A stretch of 8,756 nucleotides of DNA from ANME-2 cluster archaeon (lineage in GTDB: Archaea; Halobacteriota; Methanosarcinia; Methanosarcinales; Methanogasteraceae): contig PIXW01000052.1 of NCBI GenBank assembly GCA_003601535.1, positions 1 through 8,756 on the forward strand, read 5' to 3'. Positions within the stretch are counted from its first letter, which is position 1, and every line of letters begins with the position of its first letter. The notes under the pieces are model-generated. The model was not told the DNA's origin and ran no database searches. It saw only the letters and a program-made list of their open reading frames with translations. Position numbers and translations under genes: made by a program. Of the stretch, positions 5,735 to 8,756 are shown one piece after another.

Positions 5735-5751
5735 GTGTCAAAATACACATT
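5732..5751 (+). promoter_or_regulatory. Inverted-repeat operator candidate in the ppdK promoter
   Basis: AATGTGT (5732-5738) and ACACATT (5745-5751) are perfect 7-bp inverted repeats with a 6-nt AT-rich spacer. The repeat overlaps the end of the TATA box and fills the space up to the expected transcript start, where a dimeric repressor would block polymerase recruitment. The regulator is unknown. Confidence 0.45.
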
Positions 5752-5769
5752 TCAGACATGGCATATTCA

Positions 5770-5777
5770 GAGGATGA
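5770..5777 (+). promoter_or_regulatory. Ribosome binding site of ppdK
   Basis: GAGGATGA lies 6 nt before the ATG at 5784 and matches the archaeal anti-Shine-Dalgarno sequence with one mismatch. It supports this ATG as the start. Confidence 0.65.
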
Positions 5778-5783
5778 ATAAAC

Positions 5784-8423
5784 ATGGGTACAACAAAATA
5801 TGTCTATTTTTTCGGCAACGGAAAAGCCGAAGGTAACGCTGAAATGAGAGATCTCCTTGGGGGAAAAGGTGCAAATCTCGCGGAGATGACCAATCTTGGC
5901 ATTCCAGTGCCGCCTGGGTTTACGATCTCAACAGAAGCCTGCATACACTACTATGCAAACGGTGGCTATCCAGAAGGTCTGGATGAAGAGATCGACCGAA
6001 ACATCACCAATCTTGAGACGGCCGTTGGAAAGCGGTTCGGCGATGCAAAGGATCCGCTTCTCCTCTCGGTACGTTCGGGCGCGGCAATCTCGATGCCAGG
6101 GATGATGGACACTGTACTGAACATCGGACTCTCCGATGAAAGCGTGGTAGGACTTGCTGAGAGAACCGGAAACGAGCGGTTCGCGTATGATTCATACCGG
6201 CGGCTTGTGCAGATGTTCGGAAACGTTGTTCTCGGAATGGAACACAAAAATTTCGAACGGATTCTGGCAGAAAAGAAAGAGTCGCGTAATGTCACGCTTG
6301 ATACGGAACTGGACTCCGGCGATCTGAAGGACCTCGTATCCAAATACAAGGAGTTGATAAGAGAAGAGACTGGTAGGGAGTTCCCAGAGGGCCCAAGAGA
6401 ACAGTTAAAAATGACGATCGATGCAGTATTCAGATCATGGAATACGGAACGGGCAATAACGTACAGAAACCTGAATCACATCCCACACGATCTCGGAACG
6501 GCAGTAAACGTCCAGACAATGGTATTCGGGAATATGGGAACTGATTCAGGAACTGGTGTATGCTTCACAAGGAATCCGGCAACAGGGGAGAACCGGTTTT
6601 ATGGCGAATATCTGATGAACGCACAGGGAGAGGATGTTGTCGCAGGTTTAAGAACTCCTGTCGGCATTGATCAGTTAAGAAAGGATATGCCTGAAATCTA
6701 TAGAGAACTGGCTGCCATACGCCAGAAACTGGAGAAGCATTTCCGCGATATGCAGGATATGGAGTTTACCATCGAATCAGGCACATTGTACATACTGCAA
6801 ACGAGAACCGGCAAGCGAACGGCACAGGCCGCGGTAAAGATCGCTGTCGATATGGTCGGAGAGGGTTTGATCGATAAGGATATTGCCCTTCTCCGCATCG
6901 AGCCAGATCAGCTCGATCAACTCCTGCACCCAATGGTCGATCCGAAAGCAGAAGTGGATGTGCTTGCAAAAGGTCTTGCAGCATCTCCGGGTGCAGCAGT
7001 TGGGAAAGTGGTTTTCACATCCCACAAAGCACTGGAATGGGCTGAGAGGGGTGAGAAAGTGATTCTGGTGCGGCTCGAGACATCGCCTGATGATGTCGGT
7101 GGAATGGCTGCTTCACAGGGAATATTAACAGCGCGCGGCGGGATGACAAGCCATGCCGCAATCGTTGGAAGAGGCATGGGCAAGTGCTGCGTTGTCGGAT
7201 GCAACGACATCGCTGTTGATGAGGAGAAAAACCAGTTTGTGGTTGGCGATGTCGTGGTCGGCGAAGGGGATTATATCACGCTTGATGGAACGAAAGGTGA
7301 GGTCATTCTCGGTAAAACCGATCTTGTCGAGCCGAAGATGACTGATGATTTCAGAACATTGATGGGCTGGGCTGTAAGCGCAAAGCGGCTTGGTGTGCGC
7401 ACGAATGCGGACACTCCGCACGATTCCGGAGTTGCCAGGAATTTCGGTGCCGAGGGCATCGGTCTCTGCAGAACAGAGCACATGTTCTTTGGTGCTGATC
7501 GATTACCGATCGTGCAGCAGATGATCCTTGCTGATGATAAGGAGTCGAGAAAGAACGCACTCGATAAGCTGATGCCGATGCAGAAAGAGGATTTCAAGGA
7601 AATACTCAAGGTGATGAAGGATCTTCCAGTGACGATACGGTTACTGGACCCGCCGCTTCATGAATTTCTTCCGAAGACAGCCGAAGACATGGAAAAAGCA
7701 GCATCCCACATAGGTATACCGGTGGATGAGTTAAAAAAGATCGTACAAAATCTGCATGAGATCAATCCGATGCTCGGACACAGGGGATGCAGGCTCGGAA
7801 TCACGTATCCTGAGATATACCAGATGCAGGTGCAGGCGATCTTCGAGGCAGCATGCGAACTGACAGAGGAGGGATACCGGGTCATTCCGGAGATCATGAT
7901 TCCTCTCATCGGACACATAAACGAACTTCGATTCACAAAAGAACGGCTGATCGAGGCTGCTCAGAAGGTGATGGAGCGATATTGCACCGATATCGAGTAC
8001 ATGGTTGGAACGATGATAGAGGTTCCGAGAGCAGTCGTTACCGCTGATGAGATCGCAGAGGAGGCAGAGTTCTTCAGTTTCGGAACAAACGATCTGACCC
8101 AGATGACGTTTGGATTTTCAAGGGATGACATCGGCAAATTCCTCCCGTTCTATCTGAAGGAGGGAATTCTTGAATGCGATCCGTTTGTAACGATCGATCA
8201 GAACGGTGTCGGTAAACTGATCGCAATGGGCGTTACAAAAGGGCGCAGCACAAAGCCGGACCTGAAGATCGGAATCTGCGGTGAGCATGGAGGCGATCCG
8301 GCATCAGTCGAATTCTGCCACCGAACCGGACTGGGTTATGTCAGTTGTTCGCCATTTCGGATACCCCTGGCGATACTCGCGGCAGCCCATGCAGCAATAA
8401 AGGAAAAAAATGCCGGAAGTTAA
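5784..8423 (+). CDS. ppdK: Pyruvate, phosphate dikinase
   Basis: PPDK interconverts pyruvate + ATP + Pi and PEP + AMP + PPi (EC 2.7.9.1). In anaerobic archaea it usually supplies PEP for gluconeogenesis in the cytoplasm. The 879-aa product is full length (the Clostridium symbiosum enzyme has 874). Residues 1-350 are the ATP-grasp nucleotide-binding half, with GGKGANLAEM (26-35), SVRSGAAISMPGMMDT (95-110) and ILQTRTGKRT (337-346). The swivelling phosphohistidine domain carries GGMTSHAA (452-459) with catalytic H457. T455 is the position that PPDK regulatory protein phosphorylates in plants. The C-terminal TIM barrel has CRTEHMFF (562-569), GHRGCRLG (665-672), MIEVPRA (744-750), FGTNDLTQM (766-774) and GICGEHGGDP (830-839) with catalytic C832. 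The inserted linker typical of PPDK, as opposed to PEP synthase, is present. Its stop overlaps the start of a DsrE-like gene, and its promoter contains an inverted repeat. Confidence 0.97.
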   Translation: MGTTKYVYFFGNGKAEGNAEMRDLLGGKGANLAEMTNLGIPVPPGFTISTEACIHYYANGGYPEGLDEEIDRNITNLETAVGKRFGDAKDPLLLSVRSGAAISMPGMMDTVLNIGLSDESVVGLAERTGNERFAYDSYRRLVQMFGNVVLGMEHKNFERILAEKKESRNVTLDTELDSGDLKDLVSKYKELIREETGREFPEGPREQLKMTIDAVFRSWNTERAITYRNLNHIPHDLGTAVNVQTMVFGNMGTDSGTGVCFTRNPATGENRFYGEYLMNAQGEDVVAGLRTPVGIDQLRKDMPEIYRELAAIRQKLEKHFRDMQDMEFTIESGTLYILQTRTGKRTAQAAVKIAVDMVGEGLIDKDIALLRIEPDQLDQLLHPMVDPKAEVDVLAKGLAASPGAAVGKVVFTSHKALEWAERGEKVILVRLETSPDDVGGMAASQGILTARGGMTSHAAIVGRGMGKCCVVGCNDIAVDEEKNQFVVGDVVVGEGDYITLDGTKGEVILGKTDLVEPKMTDDFRTLMGWAVSAKRLGVRTNADTPHDSGVARNFGAEGIGLCRTEHMFFGADRLPIVQQMILADDKESRKNALDKLMPMQKEDFKEILKVMKDLPVTIRLLDPPLHEFLPKTAEDMEKAASHIGIPVDELKKIVQNLHEINPMLGHRGCRLGITYPEIYQMQVQAIFEAACELTEEGYRVIPEIMIPLIGHINELRFTKERLIEAAQKVMERYCTDIEYMVGTMIEVPRAVVTADEIAEEAEFFSFGTNDLTQMTFGFSRDDIGKFLPFYLKEGILECDPFVTIDQNGVGKLIAMGVTKGRSTKPDLKIGICGEHGGDPASVEFCHRTGLGYVSCSPFRIPLAILAAAHAAIKEKNAGS

Positions 8424-8756
8424 GAAAGTACTACTACTCTTAAAAAACATGGTCTATGAGAGCACAAGCCCGCTTGAGACTCTGCGCTTTGCAAAATACT
8501 ACCGGAAGATGGGGCTTGATGTCCTGGTGATACTCTGGGGACCGATGGGTGTCGTGCTCGGGAAGGCAGGAAAGCACCGCGGCGCGCCTATCTATGATGA
8601 AAAGGTGATCGATTGTATCGAGCTGGGTGTGGTCTTCAAATGCTGTAAACTTGCTGCCGACATCATTGGAGTGGATGAATCCGAGTTGATACCAGGAATT
8701 GAGATGATCGAATCCCATGTAGTCGCAGAACTGTTTCTTGAGTACCAGAGCGAGGG
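8410..8756 (+). CDS. DsrE-like family protein, N-terminal part (runs off the edge)
   Basis: The frame opens at ATG 8410, inside the last codons of ppdK (14-nt overlap), and stays open for 115 codons to the right edge. AAAGGA just before the ATG is a usable ribosome binding site, so translation is probably coupled to ppdK. The sequence fits a DsrE/DsrF-like Rossmann-type fold. A hydrophobic first strand (KKVLLLLKN, 5-13) is followed by a helix (PLETLRFAKYYRKMG, 21-35), a second strand (DVLVILWGPMGVVL, 37-50) and a Cys-bearing strand (VVFKCCKLAADIIG, 74-87). The family's ESELIPGIEMI segment follows at 90-100. Cys69 and the pair Cys78-Cys79 are visible, and in DsrE/TusD relatives a Cys near this point relays sulfane sulfur. 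Many archaeal members have unproven roles, so sulfur transfer is only a possibility. The C-terminus is not in the window. A role alongside PPDK is not established. Confidence 0.75.
   Translation, partial: MPEVKKVLLLLKNMVYESTSPLETLRFAKYYRKMGLDVLVILWGPMGVVLGKAGKHRGAPIYDEKVIDCIELGVVFKCCKLAADIIGVDESELIPGIEMIESHVVAELFLEYQSE

Noticed and set aside
5679..5777. 32-codon ATG frame in the CLC-ppdK divergent promoter region
   Set aside because: It contains the ppdK TATA box and inverted repeat, and its end overlaps the ppdK ribosome binding site. Promoter function explains the sequence better.
1..8756. CRISPR array, insertion sequence, rRNA or attachment site
   Set aside because: I looked for regularly spaced direct repeats, transposase motifs, terminal repeats with target duplications and conserved rRNA stretches, and saw none.

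Overview
The window reads as a piece of a euryarchaeal chromosome. The decisive marker is an intact ribosomal protein L15e gene, a family found in archaea and eukaryotes but not bacteria. It is backed by AT-rich TATA-type promoters placed about 25 nt ahead of likely transcript starts, and by GAGG/GGTGA ribosome binding sites. A cobamide-synthesis decarboxylase, pyruvate phosphate dikinase and a dockerin-bearing secreted protein fit an anaerobic methanogen, alkane-oxidiser or ANME-like lineage. That finer placement is an inference and is not proven by the sequence. No mobile element, CRISPR array, rRNA or convincing tRNA was seen.

Layout. Bases 1-224 hold the 3' end of homoserine dehydrogenase (+). 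After a roughly 200-nt gap with weak hairpins and a clear TATA box comes a 196-aa secreted protein (+, 429-1019). It carries a beta-rich domain, a glycine linker and two calcium-loop motifs, the last of dockerin type, and is followed by a hairpin plus T-run terminator. Facing it on the minus strand is a string of genes read from about 3.6 kb down to 1.1 kb: rpl15e, a bifunctional-nuclease-family (BFN/DUF151) gene, cobD 3 nt behind it, and possibly a 66-aa membrane-anchored protein with one CxxCH haem-type motif. Upstream of these on the same strand lie a doubtful 46-codon Cys-rich ORF (3658-3798) and a CLC chloride channel/transporter with two CBS domains (3821-5632). A 151-nt divergent promoter region separates the CLC gene from ppdK (+, 5784-8423). 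Overlapping the ppdK stop is the start of a DsrE-like gene that runs off the right edge (8410-8756).

How the genes relate. The window is mainly housekeeping: amino-acid synthesis (hom), translation (rpl15e), cobamide side-chain synthesis (cobD), gluconeogenic PEP formation (ppdK) and anion transport (CLC). The points most worth a second look are the ppdK-dsrE overlap, a 7-bp inverted repeat just behind the ppdK TATA box, loss of the usual Glu in the CLC proton-pathway region, the small CxxCH ORF after cobD, and the single-loop dockerin. I did not find convincing evidence of a wholly new multi-gene system.
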